Both the position numbers and the translations under genes were made by a program. Positions 16,501 through 24,344 of a stretch of 64,000 nt of DNA are shown piece by piece. The notes under the pieces are model-generated. The model saw only the letters and a program-made list of their open reading frames with translations, ran no database searches and was not told the DNA's origin. Location of the stretch: the NCBI RefSeq assembly GCF_900100255.1, contig NZ_FMTS01000005.1, positions 1-64,000 of the forward strand, written 5' to 3'. Origin of the DNA: Asticcacaulis taihuensis. GTDB lineage: Bacteria; Pseudomonadota; Alphaproteobacteria; Caulobacterales; Caulobacteraceae. Numbering within the stretch: position 1 is the stretch's first letter; each line of letters starts with the position of its first letter.

Positions 16501-18171
16501 CTATTCAATCACGTAGCCGACGGGCGCCTGATAAGGTTCGGGTGCCTGCCCGGAAGCAACGGCGGCCGGTTTGACGATCTTGTTGAGCGTGCCCATGAAG
16601 GTGGCGCTCATGTCGCCGGCGGCCTGCAGGTTGTCGGCCGGGGTCTGCATGGCGTCGGGGTTGGTGGGGTCGACGATATAGGGCGTGACCAGCACGACCA
16701 TTTCGGTTTCGTCATTGAGGAAGTCACGCGAACGGAACAGCGAGCCCAGAACCGGCAGGGAGGTCATGCCCGGCAGGGAATCGAGGCTTTCCTTGAATTT
16801 CGATTGCAGCAGACCGGCGATCATCAGGGAAGACCCCGACTGCATTTCGACGCTGGTTTCCGCGCGCCGGACGCTGAGCGCCGGAACGGTGACGCCGCCG
16901 GAAACGGTGAAGGCGCCGGTATTGGTCAGTTCGGAAACCTCGGTTGATATCTTGAGCGAGATGCGGCCGCCAGAAAGCACGACCGGTGTAAAGCCGAGAC
17001 CGACACCAAACGGCTTAAATTCGATACTGACGCGGCCCTGGTCGTCTTCGCCGGTCGGCACGGGGAATTCACCGCCGGCCAGGAACTTGGCCGATTCGCC
17101 GGAAACCGCCGTCAGATTGGGTTCGGCCAGGGTGCGGGCCAAACCGGCATGTTCAAACGCTTCGAGGCAGGCATTGCTGCTGGTGCCATAGTTCAGTTTG
17201 CCGGCATTGGTAACCGTGGTGGTCGTGCCGCCGTTCGTGGTTGTGGTGGTCGTAGAGCCGTCAAGGGTCGCCGTCTTGGCCTGTCCATAGCAAAGGCCCT
17301 TGCTGCCCTGATAACCGCCATTGGCGCCATAGGAATTGGAACGGCCAAAGGAATAGGATTTGGTGCCGTCATTATAGGTAATGGAACTGGACAAGCCCAG
17401 TTGCTTGATCGAGGAGCGGTTGACCTCGACAATACGCACCTTGAGCGTCACCTGATCCTTGCCGGCTATGGTCATCAGGTTGAGCACATTATCCGGAGAG
17501 CCGGCGAAACTGGCGGCCAGGCGGCCGATCTGGTCGGATTCGCCGGCATCATGCGCAATGCCCGACAGGACGACATGGCCATTGACGCTCTGGACCTCGA
17601 CATGGGTGCCGGGGAAGAGGCGCTGGACCGCGTCGGCCAGGCCGTCGGTCGGGGCATCGACTATGATCGAGAGGTTGAGGATCTGGCGGCCCATGCCGTC
17701 GAAGAAGATGGCGTCGGACTGGCCATTGGCCACACCCAGCACGAAGATGCGGCGCGGCGTGCGCAGCACGGCATCGGCGACGGCGGGATTGGAGACGAAG
17801 ACATCGCTGGCGTCGACCGGCAGGTCGATGACCGCCGACCGGCCTTTGGAGAGGTTCAGAACCTGCGTCTTGACCGAAGCGGTTTGGGTATGGACCTGAA
17901 GGCCGCCGGCGGACGCCGCCGCGGCCATGCCAGGTAAGGCCATGCCGAAGAGGGCCGTGCCAAGGATGAGGCTAGTAAGGACAGTCTTGATCCTCCCCTG
18001 CGCAGCGGGAACCTTCGTTCCGAAGGAGGTGTCGAGCAAGCGAAGCGCGTCGAGACGGAGGGGGGCTTTCCACCGTCGATTTGCCCCCTCCGTCACGGAC
18101 AAGCCGTGACACCTCCCCCGCTGCGCAGGGGAGGATGAAGGGGATTCGCTCTTTTTCCACGGATATCTCAT
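16501..18171 (-). CDS. cpaC: Tad pilus outer-membrane secretin CpaC with a repeat-encoded N-terminal insert
   Basis: CpaC forms the outer-membrane channel for the Flp pilus. The C-terminal half (about 330-520) is a secretin domain with LAEPNLTAVSGESAKFLAGGEFPVP and GLLQSKFKESLDSLPGMTSLPVLGSLFRS; the N-terminal half holds the pilus N domain and a BON-like segment. A low-complexity Thr tract lies mid-protein. The ATG at 18171 overlaps the cpaB stop (ATGA), so it is very likely the true start. But only MRYPWKK precedes about 55 residues encoded by a palindromic repeat, after which a normal signal peptide (KTVLTSLILGTALFGMALPGMAAA) resumes. Start at an internal TTG or GTG cannot be excluded. Confidence 0.93.
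   Translation of the reverse strand: MRYPWKKSESPSSSPAQRGRCHGLSVTEGANRRWKAPLRLDALRLLDTSFGTKVPAAQGRIKTVLTSLILGTALFGMALPGMAAAASAGGLQVHTQTASVKTQVLNLSKGRSAVIDLPVDASDVFVSNPAVADAVLRTPRRIFVLGVANGQSDAIFFDGMGRQILNLSIIVDAPTDGLADAVQRLFPGTHVEVQSVNGHVVLSGIAHDAGESDQIGRLAASFAGSPDNVLNLMTIAGKDQVTLKVRIVEVNRSSIKQLGLSSSITYNDGTKSYSFGRSNSYGANGGYQGSKGLCYGQAKTATLDGSTTTTTTNGGTTTTVTNAGKLNYGTSSNACLEAFEHAGLARTLAEPNLTAVSGESAKFLAGGEFPVPTGEDDQGRVSIEFKPFGVGLGFTPVVLSGGRISLKISTEVSELTNTGAFTVSGGVTVPALSVRRAETSVEMQSGSSLMIAGLLQSKFKESLDSLPGMTSLPVLGSLFRSRDFLNDETEMVVLVTPYIVDPTNPDAMQTPADNLQAAGDMSATFMGTLNKIVKPAAVASGQAPEPYQAPVGYVIE
17990..18136. repeat. 147-bp TCCTCCCC-type palindromic repeat inside the cpaC coding region
   Basis: Terminal inverted repeats of 19 bp (17990-18008 and 18118-18136, ATCCTCCCCTGCGCAGCGG) enclose the GACGGAGGGGGC / GCCCCCTCCGTC inner pair. 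It keeps the cpaC frame open and encodes Ser/Arg/Pro-rich residues. It is the same family as the repeats at 19338, 24198, 50456 and 51790. Confidence 0.9.
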
Positions 18172-19109
18172 CGTGACACCATTACCTCTGTGGTCTGGTC
18201 GGGTCGGAAGACGCGCACCGACTTGTCGCCGGCGCCGGTGGGCGCAGCGGCCACCGCACCGGAGGGACCGGCGGCATCGGCATAGGAGCGCAGCATAAGG
18301 GACAGGGTGCCGGACGCCTTGGCCAGGGTGACGACCTGGCCGTCCGAGGGCGATACTTCGAGCGTGGCGGTGGCGCCGATGACGCTCTGCTTGCCTTCCT
18401 CAACATTGACCTGCTGATCGATGGCCAGCACGCGGATATTGCGCAGGACCGGCTGGACCGAATCGATCGTGCCGCCGCCCGTCGTGCGCGGCGTCTGGTG
18501 GGTGACCAGGATATCGACGCGGTCGCCGGGCAGGATGAAGCCGCCGGCGGTATTATCGACGCTCACCGGCACGGCCAGGGCGCGCATACCGGGGCTGAGC
18601 ATGACGGCCATATAGCCGCCCTCGTCGGCGCGGACGATCTTGGCGTCGATGATCGGCTCATTGGCGAGAATGGCTTCGCGCGTCACACCGCCAACATAGG
18701 CTTCCTTGGTGGGAGACGGCGCTACCTTGTCGGCAACAGCCTGAACCAGTTCACTGCCGGGCTTCTTGACGGCGACCGGGCCATCCTTAGGGGCGCCCTT
18801 CTTGGCCGCCGCATCTTCGCTGCCGGCAGCCGGGGTCGCGGCGGGCGCGCCGCCATCGACAATATAGGCGGGGTTCAGGGTATTGACCGGCCAGTCCTGC
18901 CAGTTGAGATCGGCCTCGGTGATGCGGGCGCCGGCGGGCAGATCGCGGGCGGCGACGAGCACACGGACGGTCGGTTGCGCCGGTGGCGCCTGGACGGAGG
19001 CTTCGGCCTTGTGCGATCCGTTGCCGGCCATCATGCCGCGCACCAGAAAGGCCAGGATCAGCGCCGCGATGGCCGCGAGACCGATAACGGCGTAGCGTGA
19101 CGTCTTCAT
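18168..19109 (-). CDS. cpaB: Tad pilus assembly periplasmic protein CpaB (RcpC)
   Basis: The 313-residue protein has one N-terminal membrane anchor (MKTSRYAVIGLAAIAALILAF), an SAF domain near 60-190 (RVLVAARDLPAGARITEADL), and the RcpC/CpaB C domain (MRALAVPVSVDNTAGGFILPGDRVDILV). It is thought to support secretin assembly. An Ala/Lys/Pro-rich insert sits at about 100-140. ATG 19109 was chosen by the GGGG site and the family start; MGSMK at 19118 is an alternative. Its stop overlaps the cpaC start. Confidence 0.92.
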   Translation of the reverse strand: MKTSRYAVIGLAAIAALILAFLVRGMMAGNGSHKAEASVQAPPAQPTVRVLVAARDLPAGARITEADLNWQDWPVNTLNPAYIVDGGAPAATPAAGSEDAAAKKGAPKDGPVAVKKPGSELVQAVADKVAPSPTKEAYVGGVTREAILANEPIIDAKIVRADEGGYMAVMLSPGMRALAVPVSVDNTAGGFILPGDRVDILVTHQTPRTTGGGTIDSVQPVLRNIRVLAIDQQVNVEEGKQSVIGATATLEVSPSDGQVVTLAKASGTLSLMLRSYADAAGPSGAVAAAPTGAGDKSVRVFRPDQTTEVMVSR

Positions 19110-19511
19110 TGACCCCATATCCCCTGAGAAAATCTGACTCTGAGAAAATCCGGCAATCCGCGCCATGCGGGCCAAATCATCTGCGAAATTGAACTTAAGG
19201 AATCTTCGCTTAAGGTTAGTTAACGTCCGCCTAAAGAAAGTGTGCGGGGGCATAATTCTTTAGATTCATGGAGATTCCCGGATTTTGGCATCCGGGACAG
19301 AAATCTAACATCTGATGATTTTGAGTTCGCTCATTCTTGATCCTCCCCTGTCGCGCAGCGAACGGGGGAGGTGGCGGCGCGAAGTCGCCGACGGAGCGGG
19401 CAATCTCCCGCCGGCTTGCCCCCTCCGTCACGGCCATGAAAAGAGCATGGCCGTGACACCTCCCCCGCTTCGCAGGGGAGGATCAAGAGACCTATCCAAA
19501 ATCGTCACACC
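19110..19511. other. Gap inside the cpa operon, between cpaA and cpaB
   Basis: The gap of 402 bases inside an otherwise tight operon is largely taken up by the palindromic repeat at 19338-19486. The part nearer cpaB is A+T-rich (19195-19270) and could carry its own promoter. No gene is seen. Confidence 0.7.
19338..19486. repeat. TCCTCCCC-type palindromic repeat between cpaA and cpaB
   Basis: Outer arms TTGATCCTCCCCTG and CAGGGGAGGATCAA are perfectly inverted. The inner arms include GGGGGAGGTG / CACCTCCCCC and GACGGAG / CTCCGTC. It is of the same length class as the copy inside cpaC. Confidence 0.85.
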
Positions 19512-20036
19512 TTAGAGCGTTGGCAGCGGCAGCAGGCCGCTCATGAAATCGCTCTGCCACAGGGCGGCGATGCCGCCGACACAGATGGCGATGCCATAGG
19601 GGATGCCGCCTTTTGGCTCCAGGTGCTGACCGAGCCAGTGCGGCAGTTTGGGGGCGTACAGCGAAAAGAACTGACGCAGGGCCAGCAGGCCCAGGGTCAG
19701 GACGCCGCCGAAGATCGCCGTATAGAGAAGCAGGGCGACAAAGCCGTGAAGGCCAAGCCACAAAGAGGCCGCCGCGATCAGCTTGGCGTCGCCGCCGCCC
19801 ATGAAGCGCAGGGCGAAAAGCGTCATGCCAAGCACCAGCCCGGCGAGACCAAGGCCGAGATGGATACCCCATTGCGACAGGCTGAGATGGGCCAGCAGGC
19901 CGACCGGCACGAAAAGCACCGCCAGGCCAAGGGTCAGGCGGTTGGGAATGGTCATGGTGGTGAGATCAGATACCGCAGCCCAGAATAGCGCGATCGGATA
20001 CAGACAGGCCAGCAGTATAGTTATTGACACGGACAA
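19512..20036 (-). CDS. cpaA: Prepilin peptidase CpaA (TadV), A24 family
   Basis: CpaA cleaves the leader of Flp prepilins and TadE-like pseudopilins at the inner membrane. The 174 residues are almost entirely membrane helices. The two catalytic aspartates are seen in WAAVSDLTTMTIPN (first Asp) and in the GxGD motif MGGGDAKL (second Asp). The length is that of the minimal TadV class, without a methylase domain. It follows the second pilin gene. Confidence 0.93.
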   Translation of the reverse strand: MSVSITILLACLYPIALFWAAVSDLTTMTIPNRLTLGLAVLFVPVGLLAHLSLSQWGIHLGLGLAGLVLGMTLFALRFMGGGDAKLIAAASLWLGLHGFVALLLYTAIFGGVLTLGLLALRQFFSLYAPKLPHWLGQHLEPKGGIPYGIAICVGGIAALWQSDFMSGLLPLPTL

Positions 20037-20093
20037 TACCTCGAACGGGTTGGGTGGCCGTGTATGAGTAGCAGCTCCGGGTTAAGGATGTGC

Positions 20094-20270
20094 TTATTTG
20101 GCAGCTTGTGTAGCGGTGGCGACGGTATCACCGATCTTGTTATATAAGATCCCCGTGGCCTCGGTATAGTGATGTATGGTCGTGACAATGGCCAGAAAGA
20201 TCAGGCCGGCGATCAGGCCGTATTCGATTGCTGTTGCGCCACTTTCATCCGCCAGGAATTGCTTGAACAT
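20094..20270 (-). CDS. Second Flp-type pilin
   Basis: The 58-residue prepilin (MFKQFLADESGATAIEYGLI) carries the Flp processing site, cut after Gly in SGATAIEY, with the conserved Glu-Tyr and a hydrophobic core. The tail differs from PilA (HHYTEATGILYNKIGDTVATATQAAK). It lies between pilA and cpaA, separated from pilA by an intrinsic terminator, so it should be made at a lower level. It could be a minor pilin or an alternative subunit. Confidence 0.85.
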   Translation of the reverse strand: MFKQFLADESGATAIEYGLIAGLIFLAIVTTIHHYTEATGILYNKIGDTVATATQAAK

Positions 20271-20304
20271 CGGTCTGCACCTGCAAGTGTAGGGGCTAAA
20301 AGAA

Positions 20305-20336
20305 CAGGCCGCAGACAATTGCTCGTCTGCGGCCTG
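20305..20336 (-). terminator. Terminator between pilA and the second pilin
   Basis: 12-bp arms CAGGCCGCAGAC and its complement with an eight-base loop, followed on the minus strand by TTCTTTT. It probably allows abundant pilA mRNA with partial read-through into the assembly genes. Confidence 0.8.
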
Positions 20337-20379
20337 CGTCGGTTAATCCATCTGGATCGACCTAGTAAAACGCTTAAGC

Positions 20380-20562
20380 TTAGGCTGCAGCGTTTGCATT
20401 TGTGACCTTGGTCGAAATCTTGTCGAATGTCACGCCGAGGTTGGAGCCGACAGCGCCCAGAACGGTGATCAGGGCGACGGCGATCAGAGCGGCGATCAGG
20501 CCATACTCGATGGCGGTGGCGCCGGATTCGTCCTTGGCAAAGCGATTGAAGAACTTGGTCAT
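20380..20562 (-). CDS. pilA: Major Flp pilin PilA
   Basis: The 60-residue Flp/Fap pilin subunit (MTKFFNRFAKDESGATAIEY) has the CpaA cleavage site after Gly of SGATAIEY, a hydrophobic helix, and a short Asn/Ala tail, as in Caulobacter PilA. It is the first gene of the operon, behind an A+T-rich region with CtrA-like half-sites, and is followed by a terminator, matching the usual high expression of pilin over machinery. Confidence 0.95.
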   Translation of the reverse strand: MTKFFNRFAKDESGATAIEYGLIAALIAVALITVLGAVGSNLGVTFDKISTKVTNANAAA

Positions 20563-20935
20563 GTGATTTCTCCTGGATAGATTTTAAAGCAAGTGAACCA
20601 TTTCGTATCGGGTACCGAGTAAACGGCTCATTTGCCCCCGAACACGAGATCAAATTAGCAAGCCATGATTAAAGTGAAGTAAACAATCAAATGAAAATAA
20701 AATTATTCTATAGTTAATCTGCAGTTACTATTAAATTGAATTAACCTTAATTTGATTTAACGATATTTATCGTTGTATTAACGGGAATTTTTTCGCATTA
20801 ATATTACGTTTAGCAAATTTAAACAAATCTTATTTAGCCTGTTTCCTAACGCGGGCCTTACGCATGATCCTTATAAAGACACTCAAAGGACCGAAACGGT
20901 TTCGGGCGACCTGCGAAAAACGAGCCATTTGGATA
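20563..20935. promoter_or_regulatory. Divergent A+T-rich control region of pilA and the orphan CpaC-like gene
   Basis: This stretch of 373 bases is very rich in A+T. It holds many TTAA tetramers; two pairs fit the CtrA pattern TTAA-N7-TTAA with one mismatch (20669-20683 and 20714-20728). In Caulobacter pilA is activated by CtrA. Binding here is inferred from the motif only. Confidence 0.45.
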
Positions 20936-21403
20936 ATGAGACACATGAATATCAAATCGACTGGCATGATGGCTTTGGTATTGGCCGCCGCTTTCCTCTG
21001 TTTGGGCATGGCTTCGAACGCTTCCGCCGCCCAGCGCCTGGTGGTCGAGAAAAACCATTCGGCACGCATATCGCTGAGTGGTGCGGCGGGTTCGGTCATT
21101 GTCGCCAATCCGGATATTGCCGATGTCAATGTCATCGATTCCCGCACTGTATATATTGTCGGCAAGGGCTTCGGTAATTCCAGCGTCATCATTACCGACC
21201 AGATGGGCCGGCCGCTGTTCGATGGCGAGGTGGTGGTCACCGCTTCGCAAAAGGGAGCCATCACCGTTTATAAGGGGTTGACCCCGTCATTGATGGTCTG
21301 CTCGACGATCTGTACCTCTGAAGAGGGCGGCAGCAGCAATGCCGGCGCCACCTCGCCGGTTGCGTTCGGCACGATCGCGGCGGCAACGGGCGTTACGCCG
21401 TAA
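20936..21403 (+). CDS. Orphan secretin N-domain protein (CpaC N-terminal-like)
   Basis: The secreted protein of about 155 residues has a signal peptide (MMALVLAAAFLCLGMASNASAA) followed by the pilus-formation N domain (QRLVVEKNHSARISLSGAAGSVIVANPDIADVNVIDSRTVYIVGKGFGNSSVIITD), as at the start of CpaC, but with no secretin domain. The tail has a Cys pair (CSTIC). In the related CpaC this domain packs in the periplasmic ring. ATG 20936 and 20945 are both possible starts. It is divergent from pilA and upstream of the TadE-like genes. Confidence 0.85.
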   Translation: MRHMNIKSTGMMALVLAAAFLCLGMASNASAAQRLVVEKNHSARISLSGAAGSVIVANPDIADVNVIDSRTVYIVGKGFGNSSVIITDQMGRPLFDGEVVVTASQKGAITVYKGLTPSLMVCSTICTSEEGGSSNAGATSPVAFGTIAAATGVTP

Positions 21404-21510
21404 GTCCTGTCTCCCCAATCGGTGACAATTGTAAACCGGTTTTAACGGACTATTGACCGAGACCCTGTAATCTGGGCGCGACTATTGAGAACAGGGGCGC
21501 GAAAACCATT

Positions 21511-22050
21511 ATGCGAGCCAGGCTTGCGGACCTTTGTAGGGCCATTCGGGGCCTGAAAGACACGCGCGGTTCCACCGCCGTGGAATTCGCGCTCGTGGCC
21601 GGTCCACTGATCTTCCTGATCTGTGCCTGTGCCGAACTGGCGCTGATCTTCCTGGTGTCGGTGACGCTCGATAATGCCACGGACAGGGCCTCGCGGGATA
21701 TCCGCACCGGCCTGACCACCAATGCCAATACCAGCGTTGAACAGTTCAAGCAGAAGATATGCGACAATATGAGCTGGCTGGGCGGCAACTGCATCAGCAG
21801 CCTTCAGGTCGACGTTCAGACCTACAGCAGCTTCGCCGACCTGTCGAATGCGCCGCCGCCGATCGAGGACGGCAAGTTCAAGGCATCCAGTTTCAACTTC
21901 AACATCGGTCCGGGCTCCAGAATCCAGATGGTGCGGGTCTATTATGAATGGCCGCTGATCACGCCCATGCTCGATGGCGCCCTTTCCAAGCTGGGTAATA
22001 ACGATGCGGTTGTCTCCGCCAAAGCCGTTTTCAGAAACGAGCCGTTTTAA
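21511..22050 (+). CDS. tadE: TadE-like pseudopilin
   Basis: The 179-residue minor pilin-like protein has a short basic leader and the TadE signature RGSTAVEFALVAGPLIFLIC, processed by the prepilin peptidase before the hydrophobic helix. The periplasmic part contains two Cys. It is followed after one base by a second TadE-like gene. TadE and TadF are required for Flp pilus biogenesis. Confidence 0.9.
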   Translation: MRARLADLCRAIRGLKDTRGSTAVEFALVAGPLIFLICACAELALIFLVSVTLDNATDRASRDIRTGLTTNANTSVEQFKQKICDNMSWLGGNCISSLQVDVQTYSSFADLSNAPPPIEDGKFKASSFNFNIGPGSRIQMVRVYYEWPLITPMLDGALSKLGNNDAVVSAKAVFRNEPF

Positions 22051-22051
22051 C

Positions 22052-22636
22052 ATGCTCTCCCTGCGCCGCCTCAACCGTATCGTCACGCTGAAAGCCTTCG
22101 GCAAGCGCTTTGCCGGCGATGGCAAGGGTGTGTCAGCCATTGAATTCGCCCTGGTCGCACCGGTCCTGATCCTGCTTTATCTTGGCATGGCCGAACTGAC
22201 GCTGGGCATGATGGCTGCACGCCGCGTCTCGCATCTGGCAGCCACGGTGGGCGACCTAGCGGCGCAGTCGCAGACCCTGACGCCGACCAATATCACCGAT
22301 CTGTGGGCGATCGGCGCCAACATGCTGGATCCTTTCCCGACCAGCGGCACTTCCTTGAGAATCCGCCTGACATCGGTAACCATGCAAAGCACGAAAAAGG
22401 CGACGGTGGACTGGAGCGAGCCTTCCAACTGGACCAAGCATACCAACAGTGACAAGGCGATCACGGATATAACAACTGATCAGATTGCGGTCGGTGAAAG
22501 CCTGATCCTGACCGAGGTGGAATACGATTACGATTCACCCATCGGCAATTTCTTCAAAACGGGCACCGTCTTCAAGGACACCTTCATGCACCATCCGCGC
22601 AATGGCTCGGAGGTCACCTGCCCGTTGTGTCCCTAA
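22052..22636 (+). CDS. tadF: Second TadE/TadF-like pseudopilin
   Basis: The 194-residue protein begins with a longer basic leader and the helix GKGVSAIEFALVAPVLILLYLGMAELTLGM, the TadE-family pattern. The remainder is a periplasmic domain ending in a CPLCP motif. The ATG at 22052 follows one base after the tadE stop. The end overlaps the convergent pabB stop by four bases. The symbol tadF rests on position as the second of the pair and is tentative. Confidence 0.82.
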   Translation: MLSLRRLNRIVTLKAFGKRFAGDGKGVSAIEFALVAPVLILLYLGMAELTLGMMAARRVSHLAATVGDLAAQSQTLTPTNITDLWAIGANMLDPFPTSGTSLRIRLTSVTMQSTKKATVDWSEPSNWTKHTNSDKAITDITTDQIAVGESLILTEVEYDYDSPIGNFFKTGTVFKDTFMHHPRNGSEVTCPLCP

Positions 22637-24018
22637 CTTTCAAGAACCGACCTGATCAGGGACAACTTGGTTTCGGTCTCGATGCGTTCGGCTATCGGAT
22701 CGCTGTCAGCCACTATGCCGCCCCCGGCCGCCGCGCGAAAATGCCAGCCCGCATCGTCCTTTTCCAGAGCCAGGGTGCGGATCAGCACGTTTGAATCCAT
22801 CGCGCCGCCGGCGTCGATAAAGAACAGCGATCCGCAATAGGGGCCACGCGCCGCCTCCATCTCGCAGATCACCTTCATGGCCTGCACCTTGGGCGCGCCG
22901 GAAATAGAGCCGGGCGGGAAGGTGGCGCACAACACATCCGCCGCCGTCTTTCCGGGCTGAAGTTGTGCCGTGACGGTCGAGACGAGATGGTGGACATTGG
23001 GATAGGACTCCAGCGCGTTCAGCGCGGTGACCTTTACGCTGCCGATCTCGGCTACCTTGGAGAGATCATGGCGCATCAGGTCGACGATCATCAGGTTTTC
23101 GGCACGGTCTTTTGCGCTGGCGGTCAGTTCGCGGGCGAGGGCCGTGTCTTCATCCGGCGTTTTGCCGCGCGGGCGGGTGCCCTTGATCGGGCGGGTTTCC
23201 ATATGGCCCAACGCATCCAGCGCGATAAAGCGTTCCGGGCTGTTGGACAGGACCGCCCGATCACCGAGGGTCACAAAACCGCCGAAAGGGGCTGCGCCCC
23301 GGTTATGCAGCGCCGCCATCAACCGTCCAGGTGTGGCGTTGCGGGCCAGCCGGCCGCTCCAGCCACGCGCCAGGTTGGCCTGGAACAGGTCGCCGGCATG
23401 TATCTGCCGCACCAGCGCCGCCACCTTGTCTTCATGCACCTCGTCCGGCGTTTCAAGATCGAGCGGTCTTTCGGTAAAAGGCGCAGTGTGCGGATCGGAT
23501 GCGGGTGTTGCGGCATAAAGCGCCGCCAGGGCGTCGCGCGCGGCTTCGGCGTCGGCCAGTGTGGCGCCGCGTCCGATAGCGGTCAGGGTGCGTTCATGAT
23601 GATCGAAAGCCAGAACCGCCGGATAGCACAGCATGATCAGTTCGGGCCACGGCTGGCGGCCTTCGATGCGGAACGGCCGGCGCTTCATGCCCTCCAGCCG
23701 CAGGCCCAACTCGAAGGAGGCCATGCCGACCAGACCGCCGGAAAACGGCGGCAGATCACTCCGGTAGAGATCGGCCGTGATGGGGGCGGTCGCTTCGCGC
23801 AGAAACTCAGCCGTTTCGCGCGGATCGTCATGTGCGAGCTGCCACTTCGCAGCGGGTTGTGCCACCAGGTAGCTGTACCGGCCGAGGGCACCGCCATCGG
23901 ACAGGAAGCCGGCCGCAAAGGCGTGCTCCAGCCAGCCTTCCAGCCGTGCGCTCACCGCCTCGTAAGGCAGGTTTTTTTGCGCAGCAATAGAAAGGGAGAC
24001 GGCCGAAAACGGCAACAT
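22633..24018 (-). CDS. pabB: Aminodeoxychorismate synthase component I
   Basis: PabB converts chorismate plus ammonia to 4-amino-4-deoxychorismate for folate. The 461-residue chorismate-binding protein has the motif ETRPIKGTRPRG; the Lys in PIKGT marks PabB and separates it from TrpE, which has Ala there. FPPGSISGAPKVQAMKVI and GGGIVADSDPIAE complete the active site. No pabA or pabC partner lies beside it. Confidence 0.92.
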   Translation of the reverse strand: MLPFSAVSLSIAAQKNLPYEAVSARLEGWLEHAFAAGFLSDGGALGRYSYLVAQPAAKWQLAHDDPRETAEFLREATAPITADLYRSDLPPFSGGLVGMASFELGLRLEGMKRRPFRIEGRQPWPELIMLCYPAVLAFDHHERTLTAIGRGATLADAEAARDALAALYAATPASDPHTAPFTERPLDLETPDEVHEDKVAALVRQIHAGDLFQANLARGWSGRLARNATPGRLMAALHNRGAAPFGGFVTLGDRAVLSNSPERFIALDALGHMETRPIKGTRPRGKTPDEDTALARELTASAKDRAENLMIVDLMRHDLSKVAEIGSVKVTALNALESYPNVHHLVSTVTAQLQPGKTAADVLCATFPPGSISGAPKVQAMKVICEMEAARGPYCGSLFFIDAGGAMDSNVLIRTLALEKDDAGWHFRAAAGGGIVADSDPIAERIETETKLSLIRSVLES

Positions 24019-24344
24019 TCACAGCAACTTGATTCGATAGTGAGGGCCAGAAGGCGCACAATGATATCAGGATTTAACCCCTGTCGACAAGCCCGCGTCA
24101 GATGACGCCCGCCCGCACCGGTTAAGTCCTATGGATGGAGGTCCATTGATCTGACTGGAGCGGTTTGCCTTAACAGCAACCCGCTCCTTTTTCTTTTGAT
24201 CCTCCCCTCTTGGAGGGGAGGTGTCGAGCAAGCGTTAGCTAAGTCGAGACGGAGGGGTAAAACCACAAATGCCGTTGCCTGTTGTTTACCCCTCCACCGC
24301 TTCGCGGTCCCCCTCCCCTCCAAGAGGGGAGGAGCTTAATGAAA
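24019..24344. other. Gap between pabB and amn
   Basis: The right half (24198-24335) is a palindromic repeat. The left half probably holds the pabB promoter. A GGAGCGG ... CCGCTCC hairpin with a T-run sits near 24160-24190, in plus orientation, although no plus-strand gene precedes it. Confidence 0.6.
24198..24335. repeat. TCCTCCCC-type palindromic repeat downstream of amn
   Basis: Each end is itself palindromic; the two 22-base ends (24200-24221 and 24312-24333) are perfect inverted copies (CCTCCCCTCTTGGAGGGGAG core). The inner pair is GACGGAGGGGTAAA / TTTACCCCTCC. It could act as the amn terminator. Confidence 0.85.

Noticed and set aside
24129-24323. Minus-strand frame of 64 codons upstream of pabB
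   Set aside because: Most of it lies in a palindromic repeat; no protein-like character.
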